This document shows positions 1 to 6,176 of a DNA stretch of 6,343 nucleotides, piece by piece. A program made the position numbers and the translations under genes. The notes below the pieces were generated by a model. It saw nothing but the letters and a program-made list of their open reading frames with translations. It did not search any database and was not told the origin of the DNA. Within the stretch, counting starts at the first letter, position 1. Every line of letters starts with the position of its first letter. Location: the NCBI RefSeq assembly GCF_946477055.1, contig NZ_CAMKXG010000207.1:1-6343 (forward strand), written 5' to 3'. Origin of the DNA: Lonsdalea britannica (GTDB lineage: Bacteria; Pseudomonadota; Gammaproteobacteria; Enterobacterales; Enterobacteriaceae).

Positions 1-25
1 GAATTAAATAGAATAGAGAAGACCC

Positions 26-72
26 TAATATTTTCTAAAATAATAAAACCTTATTTCCAACAGAAAATATTA
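26..72. repeat. Nested AT-rich inverted repeat upstream of speG
   Basis: An 11-bp perfect inverted repeat pairs TAATATTTTCT (26-36) with AGAAAATATTA (62-72). Inside it, a second 6-bp repeat pairs AAATAA (38-43) with TTATTT (51-56) around a 7-nt loop. Together they could fold as one long imperfect stem with an asymmetric internal bulge (37 against 57-61). A short T run (73-76) follows on the + strand. The pairing is read directly from the sequence. It could be a cruciform, a protein-binding site, or the weak terminator of a gene left of the window. The stem has almost no GC pairs, so chance pairing in AT-rich DNA is possible. Confidence 0.45.
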
Positions 73-148
73 TTTTAAATAGTGTATTACTCTGATTAGA
101 ATTCAATGAAACGCAAAAATCGTTCGCCAAATTGAGAATATCGGGCAC

Positions 149-154
149 TATAAT
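149..154 (+). promoter_or_regulatory. Candidate -10 box of the speG promoter
   Basis: A perfect TATAAT hexamer lies 55 bases before the speG start codon, in the AT-rich leader. At 17-bp spacing the -35 position reads GCCAAA (126-131), which is poor. The nearby TTGAGA (132-137) is only 11 bp away and too close to pair with it. If used, transcription would begin near 161 and leave a leader of about 50 nt. The box is seen; its use as a promoter is inference. Confidence 0.35.
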
Positions 155-209
155 GAACGAGAAAAGAACAGGACTTATTCGATAACCTACTGATGACAGA
201 GGATTTATT

Positions 210-779
210 ATGTCTAACACGAACAGCATCGTTCGCCTGAGACCCCTGGAGCGCGATGATTTACCCTTTGTTCATCAGTTGGATAACAACGCCAGCGTGA
301 TGCGCTACTGGTTCGAAGAACCCTACGAAGCCTTCGTGGAGTTGAGCGATCTGTATGACAAACATATTCATGACCAGAGCGAACGCCGCTTTATCATCGA
401 ACACGAGCGGGTCAAAGTCGGACTGGTGGAACTCGTCGATATCAACCACATCCACCGCCGCGCTGAGTTTCAAATCATCATCGACCCGGCGCATCAAGGT
501 TATGGCTACGCCAGCGCCGCCGCACAGCTGGCGATGGACTACGGCTTCGCCATTCTCAACCTCTACAAGCTGTATCTGATTGTGGACAAGGAAAACCAAA
601 AGGCCATTCACATCTATAGCAAGCTGGGATTTGATGTCGAAGGTGAGTTGATTCACGAGTTCTTTATCAACGGCGAGTACCGCAACGCCATTCGGATGTG
701 CATTTTTCAGCATAACTATCTGTCCAGGCACAAAAAGCCCAGCGGCGTCCCATCTCCTGAGGCAGACATCACCCGATAG
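210..779 (+). CDS. speG: Spermidine N-acetyltransferase SpeG
   Basis: SpeG is a cytoplasmic GNAT-family enzyme that transfers an acetyl group from acetyl-CoA to spermidine (and spermine), relieving polyamine excess and stress toxicity. The 189-residue product is close to the E. coli length (186) and nearly identical over long stretches, including the run [14 protein letters not shown] (27-40) and the [12 protein letters not shown] segment (118-129). The acetyl-CoA pyrophosphate loop is QGYGYA (96-101). Tyr136, in HIYSKLGF, matches the tyrosine proposed as the general acid. Family members are dodecamers with an allosteric polyamine site. The ATG at 210 has a good Shine-Dalgarno AGAGGA (198-203), six bases away, and starts at the family position. 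The C-terminal tail after about residue 172 is unlike E. coli. The gene stands alone, convergent with ybbP. Confidence 0.97.
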   Translation: MSNTNSIVRLRPLERDDLPFVHQLDNNASVMRYWFEEPYEAFVELSDLYDKHIHDQSERRFIIEHERVKVGLVELVDINHIHRRAEFQIIIDPAHQGYGYASAAAQLAMDYGFAILNLYKLYLIVDKENQKAIHIYSKLGFDVEGELIHEFFINGEYRNAIRMCIFQHNYLSRHKKPSGVPSPEADITR

Positions 780-893
780 TCGATACGCATTGCCGTCCCG
801 GGCAATGTGGAGACTCGTCCGTCTTCAACATCCCCACGTTGTGTCTTCGACGTAGCGCAGTGATGAAAGGCGGCAAATGCCATCTCCTAAGGC
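750..893 (+). repeat. Short direct repeat spanning the speG 3' end
   Basis: A 14-bp word CCATCTCCTGAGGC (750-763), inside the last codons of speG, recurs as CCATCTCCTAAGGC (880-893) in the intergenic region with one mismatch. The copies are 130 bp apart. This could be a trace of a small duplication or rearrangement at the gene's end, or coincidence. Only the match itself is seen. Confidence 0.4.
786..809 (+). terminator. Hairpin just after speG stop, weak terminator candidate
   Basis: Six bases after the speG stop, CGCATTGCC (786-794) pairs with GGCAATGTG (801-809) across a 6-nt loop, giving nine pairs including one G-U. No T run follows (the sequence continues GAGACTCG), so it does not meet the usual intrinsic-terminator form. 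It may protect the 3' end of the speG message or help a Rho-dependent stop. The stem is seen; its role is inferred. Confidence 0.35.
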
Positions 894-926
894 GTCTTTT
901 GAAACGCGATCGACCCAGCATTCATG

Positions 927-960
927 CGATGTCTTTTCTTTCGATATGCTTTTCTTCCGA
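927..960 (+). repeat. Pyrimidine-rich imperfect tandem repeat
   Basis: Two adjacent copies of a CGAT-(2 or 3 bases)-CTTTTCTT-pyrimidine unit occur at 927-941 and 942-957, followed by a third CGA at 958-960. The units are 15-16 bp. It lies in the gene-free region and has no assigned function. It could be a simple slippage product or a tandem protein-binding site. Confidence 0.4.
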
Positions 961-1172
961 AGTACTGCGCTATCAATAAAAAACTTTCCTGCATGAGATT
1001 TATGGCAAAAAAACCTCAGATATTTTGGGCGTCACTCGACGTTATATTCCGGTCATCGTCATTGATGCGACGATATAAACACAGGGGCAATATAAAGAAT
1101 ATTCAGGCGCCACACGGTCGATTTATTATTATTGCACACAGGAATAATGAATTACCCATTGCCATGATTTCC

Positions 1173-1201
1173 TTTAGTTAAGAAATTAACTTCAATATAA
1201 T
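1173..1201 (+). promoter_or_regulatory. Promoter-like site in the intergenic region
   Basis: A perfect TATAAT (1196-1201) has TTTAGT (1173-1178) at 17-bp spacing as a weak -35. A hairpin AGTTAA-GAAA-TTAACT (1176-1191) fills the spacer. A transcript from here would run rightwards for about 330 nt to the intrinsic terminator at 1493-1538 without crossing a known gene. The region is AT-rich, so chance matches are expected and this call is weak. Confidence 0.25.
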
Positions 1202-1473
1202 GCAAATTGGCAACATTATATATCGACTAGCGCAGTCGGCATTGCGGGGAGTAGTTTCTCTTTTTTCGATGAGTTATTCGTTTTCCCATCCGCATTAACC
1301 CGCTTTGTTTATTTTGAAGGACAGGTATCGTTATTTAGCACGACAGACATGCGCTAAGGCCAATAATGCTCCCTTAACCGCTCATCTGACTAGCCATTAG
1401 CTAGCCGCAAGACAATGGAACATCGCGGCCATTCCCGCCCCTTCACTCACCGTTGCCCACCAGATTGAAGGGG

Positions 1474-1488
1474 GTATGAGCGTCATAC
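1474..1488. other. Small perfect hairpin beside the terminator
   Basis: GTATGA (1474-1479) and TCATAC (1483-1488) form a perfect 6-bp stem with a GCG loop, four bases before the left arm of the strong terminator. On a + strand transcript it would be the penultimate hairpin. On the - strand it lies just beyond the expected 3' end of the ybbAP message. Confidence 0.4.
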
Positions 1489-1492
1489 GAGA

Positions 1493-1538
1493 AAAGCCCG
1501 AGCGCCCCGGTTCAAACCGGGACGCTCGGGCTTTCTTT
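1493..1538. terminator. Bidirectional intrinsic terminator (ybbAP and + strand)
   Basis: AAAGCCCGAGCGCCCCGG (1493-1510) pairs with CCGGGACGCTCGGGCTTT (1517-1534) around the loop TTCAAA, with a single C-A mismatch in 18 positions. On the + strand the stem runs into CTTTCTTTTA. On the - strand it runs into CTTTTCTCG. This GC-rich stem with T tracts on both sides fits a shared terminator between convergent transcripts. It lies about 50 bases after the ybbP stop, and would also stop read-through from speG or any transcript made in the intergenic region. Confidence 0.9.
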
Positions 1539-1570
1539 TATCTGCTATCTGCGCCTTATCGCGCGCTTTA

Positions 1571-1589
1571 TAACGGCTTAAGGCCGTTA
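1571..1589 (-). other. Hairpin containing the ybbP stop codon
   Basis: TAACGGC (1571-1577) and GCCGTTA (1583-1589) form a perfect 7-bp stem with a 5-nt loop. On the - strand the ybbP stop codon TAA is the first part of the stem. No T run follows, so it is not a terminator by itself. It may slow 3' exonuclease decay or be incidental. Confidence 0.4.
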
Positions 1590-4019
1590 AGCATCGTAGC
1601 GCCGGAACAATGCCCTTCCGCGCAGCAACCGCAATCCTAACCATCCTCCGCACAGGGACAGCAGCAGGGCACTCAGTGGCGGCAGACCGATCCATAACAG
1701 CCAGTTAGGCTCCCACGGGAAGTCGAACACTTTGCGTTGCAGCATCCACAGCGCGGCTTCCGCGCCAAGCGCCGCCGCCAGTCCAGCGGCAAGTCCCATC
1801 ACGGCAAACTCGCACCACAGCGTGGTCCGCAGCAGCTTTTTGCTGGCGCCCAGCGTCCGGTAGACCATCAATTCCTGACGACGCTGCCCCATCCCGACCT
1901 GAATCTGCGCCAGCAACAGCAATACGCCACAGAAAATGACCAACACCACCATCACTTCCAACGCACGACTCACCTGTTGCAATACCTGCCCGACCTGCTT
2001 GAGGATCGTGCCGATATCCAGCACGCTCAGCGTCGGGAACTGTCGGTTAAGCTGCGTGATCACAGTGTCCTGCCCGACGTGTCGGAAGCTGGTCAGCCAC
2101 GACTGCGGCTGATGCTCCAGCGCACCCGGCGGGAAGATGAAGAAGAAGTTCGGCCGCAGGCTTTCCCAGTCCACCTGACGGAAGCTAGTGATTTTGGCGC
2201 TGAACGGCTGCGTGTCGCCGGTAAAGGTCAGCATGTCGCCCAGAGACACCCCGAGACGTTCCGCCACGCCCTGCTCTATCGACACCTCGCCCGGCTTCGG
2301 TGGCCACTGTCCGGACAACAACACATTATGCTGCGGCAGATCCGGCAGCCAGGTCAAATTCAGCTCGCGGTTTACCGTTCCGCCGCCAGGCGCATCTTCA
2401 GGGATCAGCTCGGTGGCAACGCGCCCGTTGATCTCCGTCAGTCGCGCCCGGACGATCGGATAAAAGAGATCCGGCTGCACTTGATGTTGGATCATAAAAT
2501 CTTTCACCGCAGGGATCTGATCGCCGGTGATATTCAGCACGAAATAGTTCGGACTGTCGGGCGGCAACTGCTGCTGCCAGCGGTCCAGCAGGTCGCCGCG
2601 TAACAGCAGCAACAGCGCCAGCAGCATAAACGAGAGCGCAAACGCCGCCAGTTGGCCGATGGTTGACCACGGCTGACGCAGGAGTCGGTTAATCGCAAGA
2701 CGCAGGGATAACCGTTTCAGCGTGAGGCGTCGCAACAGCAGCAGGCTGCCCCAGCCAATCGTCCCCAACAGCAGCGCCAATACCACCATCCCCCCGAGCA
2801 GCGACCACAACAGCGAACCGCCGCCAGACAGCACGAACAACAGACCAATTACGATCACCGCGACGGCGGGCAGGTAGTAGCGCAGCGGCCAGACGTTAGC
2901 CGTCACATCCCGTCGCAACACGCGCAACGGCTGGGTCGCCAGCAGAAGGCGATACGGACGAAGACCGACCAACAGCGAAATCAACACCAGCGTACCGAGC
3001 GCCCATGCCCAGGGCCAGAGTCCGGCGGGCGGCAGCGTAGCGGGCAGGACGGGGGCCAACGCTCGCATCAATACCGCCTCGAAGCCCAGACCCAGCACAC
3101 TTCCGCTTACGGCCGCCAGCGCCAACACCGACAGCCACTGACCGACAATCAGACGCCGCAGCGCGCCACGACCGGCGCCTAACGTTTTCAGCACGGCGAC
3201 CAGATCGTAACGCGTGCGGCAGTAATGACTCATCGCCACGGTGACTGCGGCGATGGCTAACAACAGCGTCAACAACGCGGACAGCAGCAAGAACTGCTGT
3301 GAGCGTTGGAGAGATTTGCTCAACGCGCCCGGCGAATCTTCCATGCCGTACCAGCGCTGATCCGCTTTCAGTTGAGGCTTAATCCAGTCGCCGTACTGCG
3401 CGATGGCCTGAGGCTCTCCCGCAAACATGTAGCGCCAGGTGATGCGGCCGCCGGGCTGAATCGCGCCGGTACTGGCGACATCGGCCATGTTCATCAGCAC
3501 ACGCGGCGCGGTTTCGAAGGGATTGAAGCCGTTGTCCGGCTCCTGAATCAGCTCGCCTGCGATGCGCAGCGTGGTATCGCCGATATCGACCTGATCTCCG
3601 ACTCGCGCCCCCAACAGCGCCAGCAGCCGCGGGGCGACCAGAATCGTGCCGGGTGCGGCGCGCAGCTGCGCAGGCCGGGTCTGTAAATTCCCATACAGCG
3701 GATAGCGATCGTCGGTGGCTTTCACCTGCGCCAGCTGCGCATTTTCTCCGGCGTAGGTCATCGTCATAAACGATACCTGTCGGCTGACGGTGAGGCCATC
3801 TTGCGCCGCCCGTTGCAACACCGCTTCATCTACCGGCCGCGAGGCCCGCAGAACCCGGTCGCCCGCCAGAAAGTCTCGACTTTGCTGGCTGAGTCCCTGC
3901 TCCATACGATCGCTGATGGTGCCGAGCGCCAGCACGCAGGCCACGGCCAGCGTCAGCGCCAGCCATACAATCAGTAGCGAAGGAGAACGCCATTCACGCC
4001 AAAACCAACGCCAGATCAT
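1587..4019 (-). CDS. ybbP: YbbP, FtsX-type ABC transporter permease
   Basis: This is the inner-membrane subunit of the YbbAP ABC system, in the FtsX/MacB/LolC superfamily. These use cytoplasmic ATP hydrolysis to move periplasmic domains rather than to carry solute through a channel. The product is 810 residues (E. coli about 804) and begins [19 protein letters not shown], nearly the E. coli start. Hydrophobic segments lie near 15-33, 243-265, 294-316, 335-354, 382-398, 405-422, 456-473, 686-706, 735-757 and 772-793, about ten, with large periplasmic parts at roughly 34-242 and 474-685. The two FtsX-like modules carry the cytoplasmic motifs VLKTLGAGRG (276-285) and VYRTLGASKK (719-728). An in-frame GTG at 4031 would add four residues, but the ATG at 4019 matches the family. 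That ATG overlaps the ybbA stop as ATGA, implying translational coupling. No frameshift or truncation is seen. Confidence 0.97.
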   Translation of the reverse strand: MIWRWFWREWRSPSLLIVWLALTLAVACVLALGTISDRMEQGLSQQSRDFLAGDRVLRASRPVDEAVLQRAAQDGLTVSRQVSFMTMTYAGENAQLAQVKATDDRYPLYGNLQTRPAQLRAAPGTILVAPRLLALLGARVGDQVDIGDTTLRIAGELIQEPDNGFNPFETAPRVLMNMADVASTGAIQPGGRITWRYMFAGEPQAIAQYGDWIKPQLKADQRWYGMEDSPGALSKSLQRSQQFLLLSALLTLLLAIAAVTVAMSHYCRTRYDLVAVLKTLGAGRGALRRLIVGQWLSVLALAAVSGSVLGLGFEAVLMRALAPVLPATLPPAGLWPWAWALGTLVLISLLVGLRPYRLLLATQPLRVLRRDVTANVWPLRYYLPAVAVIVIGLLFVLSGGGSLLWSLLGGMVVLALLLGTIGWGSLLLLRRLTLKRLSLRLAINRLLRQPWSTIGQLAAFALSFMLLALLLLLRGDLLDRWQQQLPPDSPNYFVLNITGDQIPAVKDFMIQHQVQPDLFYPIVRARLTEINGRVATELIPEDAPGGGTVNRELNLTWLPDLPQHNVLLSGQWPPKPGEVSIEQGVAERLGVSLGDMLTFTGDTQPFSAKITSFRQVDWESLRPNFFFIFPPGALEHQPQSWLTSFRHVGQDTVITQLNRQFPTLSVLDIGTILKQVGQVLQQVSRALEVMVVLVIFCGVLLLLAQIQVGMGQRRQELMVYRTLGASKKLLRTTLWCEFAVMGLAAGLAAALGAEAALWMLQRKVFDFPWEPNWLLWIGLPPLSALLLSLCGGWLGLRLLRGRALFRRYDA

Positions 4020-4702
4020 GACTCCTCCCACAATTTGCCGTCGCGCAATCGCAACCGCCGCTCGCAGCGCGCGGCCAGCTGTTCGTCATGGGTAACCAGA
4101 ATCAAGGTGGTGGCGTAGTCGCGATTCATCGCGAACAGCAGGTCGACAATGCGTTCGCCGGTCTGGCGATCGAGATTGCCGGTCGGCTCATCGGCAAACA
4201 ACACTTTAGGGCGACCGCTGAACGCGCGCGCCAGCGCCACGCGCTGCTGTTCGCCGCCGGACAGCTGAGCAGGCAGATGCTGGAGACGCGCCCCCAGTCC
4301 GAGCTGCTGCAGTAGTTGCTCGGCCTGTTGGCGGCTGTCGCGGTCGCTTTCCCCTCGCAGCAGCGCAGGTAACTGTACGTTTTCCAACGCGTTTAGCGTC
4401 GGCACCAGCATAAAGGATTGAAAGACAAAGCCGACGTCGCGCGCCCGTAGTGCCGCACGCCCCTCCTCATCCAGCTGGTTGAGCGGCTCTCCTAACAGCG
4501 CAACCTCCCCGCTGCTGCCGTCGTCCAGTCCGGCCAAGATCCCCAGCAGCGTTGACTTGCCCGAACCCGACTCGCCGATTAATGCCAGGGTCTGGGCAGG
4601 TTTGACAACCAGCTCAACTCCGGTAAGGATGGACAGCTCATGTTCCCCTTGACCAACGTGTTTACTAATATGATGAACTTCAAGAATGTTTTCCGCTGGC
4701 AT
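4016..4702 (-). CDS. ybbA: YbbA, ABC transporter ATP-binding protein
   Basis: This is the cytoplasmic ATPase that pairs with YbbP, in the MacB/LolD-like group of ABC proteins. At 228 residues it has the same length as E. coli YbbA and starts MPAENI as that protein does. All nucleotide-binding elements are present: Walker [10 protein letters not shown] (43-51), Q-loop Gln95 in FVFQSF, signature LSGGEQQ (147-153), Walker B VLFADE (167-172) with catalytic Glu172, D-loop GNLD (176-179 region) and switch His205 in VTHD. A Shine-Dalgarno AAGGA lies on the - strand at 4710-4714, seven bases before the ATG. The first 33 bp overlap the start of the divergent tesA, and the stop overlaps ybbP. The promoter must lie within tesA; I could not identify a convincing one. 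Proposed role: powering YbbP to act on hydrophobic membrane or periplasmic molecules, probably together with TesA. Confidence 0.97.
   Translation of the reverse strand: MPAENILEVHHISKHVGQGEHELSILTGVELVVKPAQTLALIGESGSGKSTLLGILAGLDDGSSGEVALLGEPLNQLDEEGRAALRARDVGFVFQSFMLVPTLNALENVQLPALLRGESDRDSRQQAEQLLQQLGLGARLQHLPAQLSGGEQQRVALARAFSGRPKVLFADEPTGNLDRQTGERIVDLLFAMNRDYATTLILVTHDEQLAARCERRLRLRDGKLWEES
4024..4028 (-). promoter_or_regulatory. Ribosome binding site of ybbP inside ybbA
   Basis: On the - strand GGAGG lies four bases before the ybbP ATG and within the last codons of ybbA (WEES). It supports the ATG at 4019 over the GTG at 4031, which lies upstream of this site and so cannot use it. The spacing is slightly short. 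Together with the ATGA overlap it suggests reinitiation by ribosomes finishing ybbA. Confidence 0.7.
4602..4630 (+). promoter_or_regulatory. Candidate tesA promoter inside ybbA
   Basis: A perfect -35 TTGACA (4602-4607) lies antisense within ybbA. The downstream -10 region reads TAAGGAT (4624-4630), so TAAGGA at 16-bp or AAGGAT at 17-bp spacing, both modest matches. Transcription would begin near 4637 and give a leader of about 33 nt before the ATG at 4670. The elements are seen; activity is inferred. Confidence 0.45.
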
Positions 4703-5308
4703 TTTCTGGTCCTTTTACTGCTGGGAATAGTAAGTTTACGTGCTATCGCAGCGGATACGCTGCTGGTGCTGGGCGACAGTCTGAGCGCTGGCTATCGCAT
4801 GTCGGCGACGCAGGCCTGGCCTGCCTTGCTGAATAGCCGCTGGCAGTCAGCCCCCGGCGGCGTCAACGTCGTCAACGCCAGCATCAGCGGCGACACCGCC
4901 GCTCAGGGGCTGTCTCGCGTTCCGGCCTTACTGCAGCAGCACCGCCCGCGTTGGGTGCTGATCGAGCTGGGCGGCAACGATGGCCTGCGCGGTTTCCCTC
5001 CGTCCAGTCTGGAACAGGATCTGACAAAAATCATCTCTCAGGTCAAAGAGGCCGGCGCTCAGCCGCTGCTGATGCAGATCCGACTGCCGACCAACTACGG
5101 CCGGCGCTATACTGAGACCTTTGCGGCCGTGTATCCGAAACTCGCCACGCAGTTCGCCATTCCGCTGCTGCCGTTTTTCATGGAACAGGTCTATCTCAAA
5201 CCCGAGTGGATGCAGGATGACGGCATCCATCCGAACCGCGACGCCCAGCCGTTTATCGCCGACTGGATGGCGCAAAAACTCGGCCCTCTAGTTAACCACG
5301 ACTCTTGA
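4670..5308 (+). CDS. tesA: TesA, periplasmic SGNH thioesterase I/protease I/lysophospholipase L1
   Basis: TesA is a periplasmic hydrolase of the SGNH/GDSL family acting on acyl-CoA thioesters, lysophospholipids and some ester or peptide substrates. The product is 212 residues. The N-terminus [12 protein letters not shown] plus a leucine-rich core and AIA|ADT site gives a 27-residue signal peptide, so the mature enzyme starts ADTLLVLGDS as in E. coli. Catalytic residues are Ser37 (GDSL), Asp184 and His187 (DGIH), with oxyanion residues Gly74 and Asn103 (GGND). In mature numbering these are 10, 157, 160, 47 and 76. Those after Ser10 are shifted by three because of a small insertion near residues 59-66. 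The ATG at 4670 matches the family but has no evident Shine-Dalgarno. An in-frame ATG at 4640 preceded by AAGGA would add ten residues and is less likely. The gene overlaps ybbA by 33 bp and leads into ybbO. Confidence 0.97.
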   Translation: MMNFKNVFRWHFLVLLLLGIVSLRAIAADTLLVLGDSLSAGYRMSATQAWPALLNSRWQSAPGGVNVVNASISGDTAAQGLSRVPALLQQHRPRWVLIELGGNDGLRGFPPSSLEQDLTKIISQVKEAGAQPLLMQIRLPTNYGRRYTETFAAVYPKLATQFAIPLLPFFMEQVYLKPEWMQDDGIHPNRDAQPFIADWMAQKLGPLVNHDS

Positions 5309-5337
5309 TATTCAGGGCTTTATAGTTAGGTAAAGTT

Positions 5338-6114
5338 ATGCAAAAAGCGATTTTAATCACCGGCTGTTCCAGCGGTATCGGCCTGATCGCCGCACAGGAT
5401 CTTAAGCAACGCGGCTACCGGGTTTTGGCAGCCTGCCGACGTGCGGAAGATGTGGAAAGAATGAACGCGCTGGGGCTGGAAGGCATCGAGCTGGATCTGG
5501 ACGACAGCGACAGTGTGGATCGCGCCGCCGACCGTGTTATTGCGCTGACCGGCAACCGGTTGTTCGGCCTGTTCAACAACGCCGGTTACGGCGTTTACGG
5601 CCCGTTGAACACGATCTCCCGTCAGCAGCTGGAGCAACAGTTTTCCAGCAATCTGTTCGGCACCCATCAACTGACGCAGCGACTGCTGCCCGCCATGCTC
5701 GCGCACGGCGAAGGGCGTATCATCCAGACCAGTTCCGTTATGGGGCTGGTAGTTACGCCGGGACGCGGCGCCTATGCCGCCAGTAAGTATGCGCTCGAGG
5801 CCTGGTCAGACGCGCTGCGCATGGAGCTGCACGGCAGCGGAATCCACGTGTCGTTGATAGAGCCGGGGCCGATTAGCACGCAGTTCTCCGCCAACGTGAA
5901 CCAAACGCAGCACGATCGTCCCGTCACAAATCCCGGCATCGCCAAGCGATTCACCCTGACGCCAGAGGCGATATTGCCCAAACTGCGCCATGCTCTGGAG
6001 AGTCCCCGCCCCAAATTACGCTATCCGGTCACCTTGATGACCCATGCGCTGTCGATACTTCGCCGCCTGCTTCCCGGACGCGCGCTCGACGGCTTATTAC
6101 GCACTCGCTCCTGA
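5338..6114 (+). CDS. ybbO: YbbO, short-chain dehydrogenase/reductase
   Basis: This is a classical SDR-fold oxidoreductase that uses NAD(P)H. E. coli YbbO is described as an NADP-dependent aldehyde reductase. The product is 258 residues. The cofactor motif TGCSSGIG spans 8-15, and the Arg residues at 34-35 (CRR) after the second strand fit NADP preference. NNAG is at 80-83, and the active site consists of Asn105, Ser133, Tyr146 and Lys150 (YAASK), followed by EPGP (175-178). The start codon follows a weak AGG (5328-5330) seven bases upstream. It starts 29 bp after tesA with no terminator between them, so the two are probably cotranscribed. The extended C-terminus (about 200-258, ending [11 protein letters not shown]) aligns with E. 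coli YbbO. Substrate in this organism is unknown; a fatty aldehyde would fit the tesA neighbour but is only inference. Confidence 0.95.
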   Translation: MQKAILITGCSSGIGLIAAQDLKQRGYRVLAACRRAEDVERMNALGLEGIELDLDDSDSVDRAADRVIALTGNRLFGLFNNAGYGVYGPLNTISRQQLEQQFSSNLFGTHQLTQRLLPAMLAHGEGRIIQTSSVMGLVVTPGRGAYAASKYALEAWSDALRMELHGSGIHVSLIEPGPISTQFSANVNQTQHDRPVTNPGIAKRFTLTPEAILPKLRHALESPRPKLRYPVTLMTHALSILRRLLPGRALDGLLRTRS

Positions 6115-6120
6115 CAGGGG

Positions 6121-6149
6121 TTGAAGCAGAGGGCATTTGCCCCCATAAC
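6121..6149 (+). promoter_or_regulatory. Possible promoter between ybbO and ybbN
   Basis: TTGAAG (6121-6126) and CATAAC (6144-6149) are separated by 17 bp, each matching four of six consensus bases. A short hairpin GGGC-ATTT-GCCC (6131-6142) lies in the spacer. This could give ybbN its own transcription in addition to read-through from ybbO. The gap between the genes is 62 bp. The call is weak. Confidence 0.3.
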
Positions 6150-6176
6150 TCGCTGAAACGGATAAGAGAGAATCCC

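Larger units (their letters stand above)
780..1492. other. Gene-free region between speG and ybbP
   Basis: About 700 bases lie between the two convergent genes with no reading frame that I recognise. Composition changes from mixed (780-930) to visibly AT-rich (about 930-1330), then back toward mixed. It contains a hairpin just after speG (786-809), a pyrimidine-rich tandem repeat (927-960), a 6-bp hairpin ATCGTC/GACGAT (1055-1074), a hairpin with GAAA loop (1176-1191), a perfect TATAAT (1196-1201), a hairpin CGACT/AGTCG (1224-1238), a hairpin CTAGC/GCTAG (1390-1404) and a hairpin GTATGA/TCATAC (1474-1488). An 85-codon frame at 924-1181 has no clear ribosome site or family resemblance. In E. 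coli neither gene has this neighbour as I recall, so this is probably a rearrangement junction, possibly with decayed sequence. Confidence 0.75.

Noticed and set aside
132..154. TTGAGA plus TATAAT as a complete speG promoter
   Set aside because: The spacing is only 11 bp, well short of the 16-18 bp needed by sigma-70, so only the -10 box was kept as a candidate.
35..229. 64-codon minus-strand frame across the speG leader
   Set aside because: Lies in very AT-rich DNA, overlaps the speG start, and has no ribosome site or recognisable family.
261..731. Minus-strand open frame (156 codons) opposite speG
   Set aside because: Fully antisense to the strongly conserved speG, with no recognisable motif.
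924..1181. 85-codon + strand frame in the intergenic region
   Set aside because: No good ribosome site at its start or at the inner ATGs (994, 1003), basic and irregular composition, no known family, and it spans repeats and hairpins. It could be a decayed remnant but I cannot support it as a gene.
1224..1266. CGACT/AGTCG hairpin plus the T run at 1259-1266 as a terminator
   Set aside because: The T run starts about 20 bases after a weak 5-bp stem, too far for an intrinsic terminator.
1737..2603. Long + strand open frame (288 codons) opposite ybbP
   Set aside because: It is antisense to the clearly conserved ybbP and is rich in Gln, His and Arg, as expected from the complement of GC-rich Leu/Ala codons. 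No family resemblance.
4649..4677. TTGACC (4649-4654) as a -35 for tesA
   Set aside because: The matching -10 position would fall on the tesA start codons and reads GATGAA, so it cannot serve tesA at 4670.
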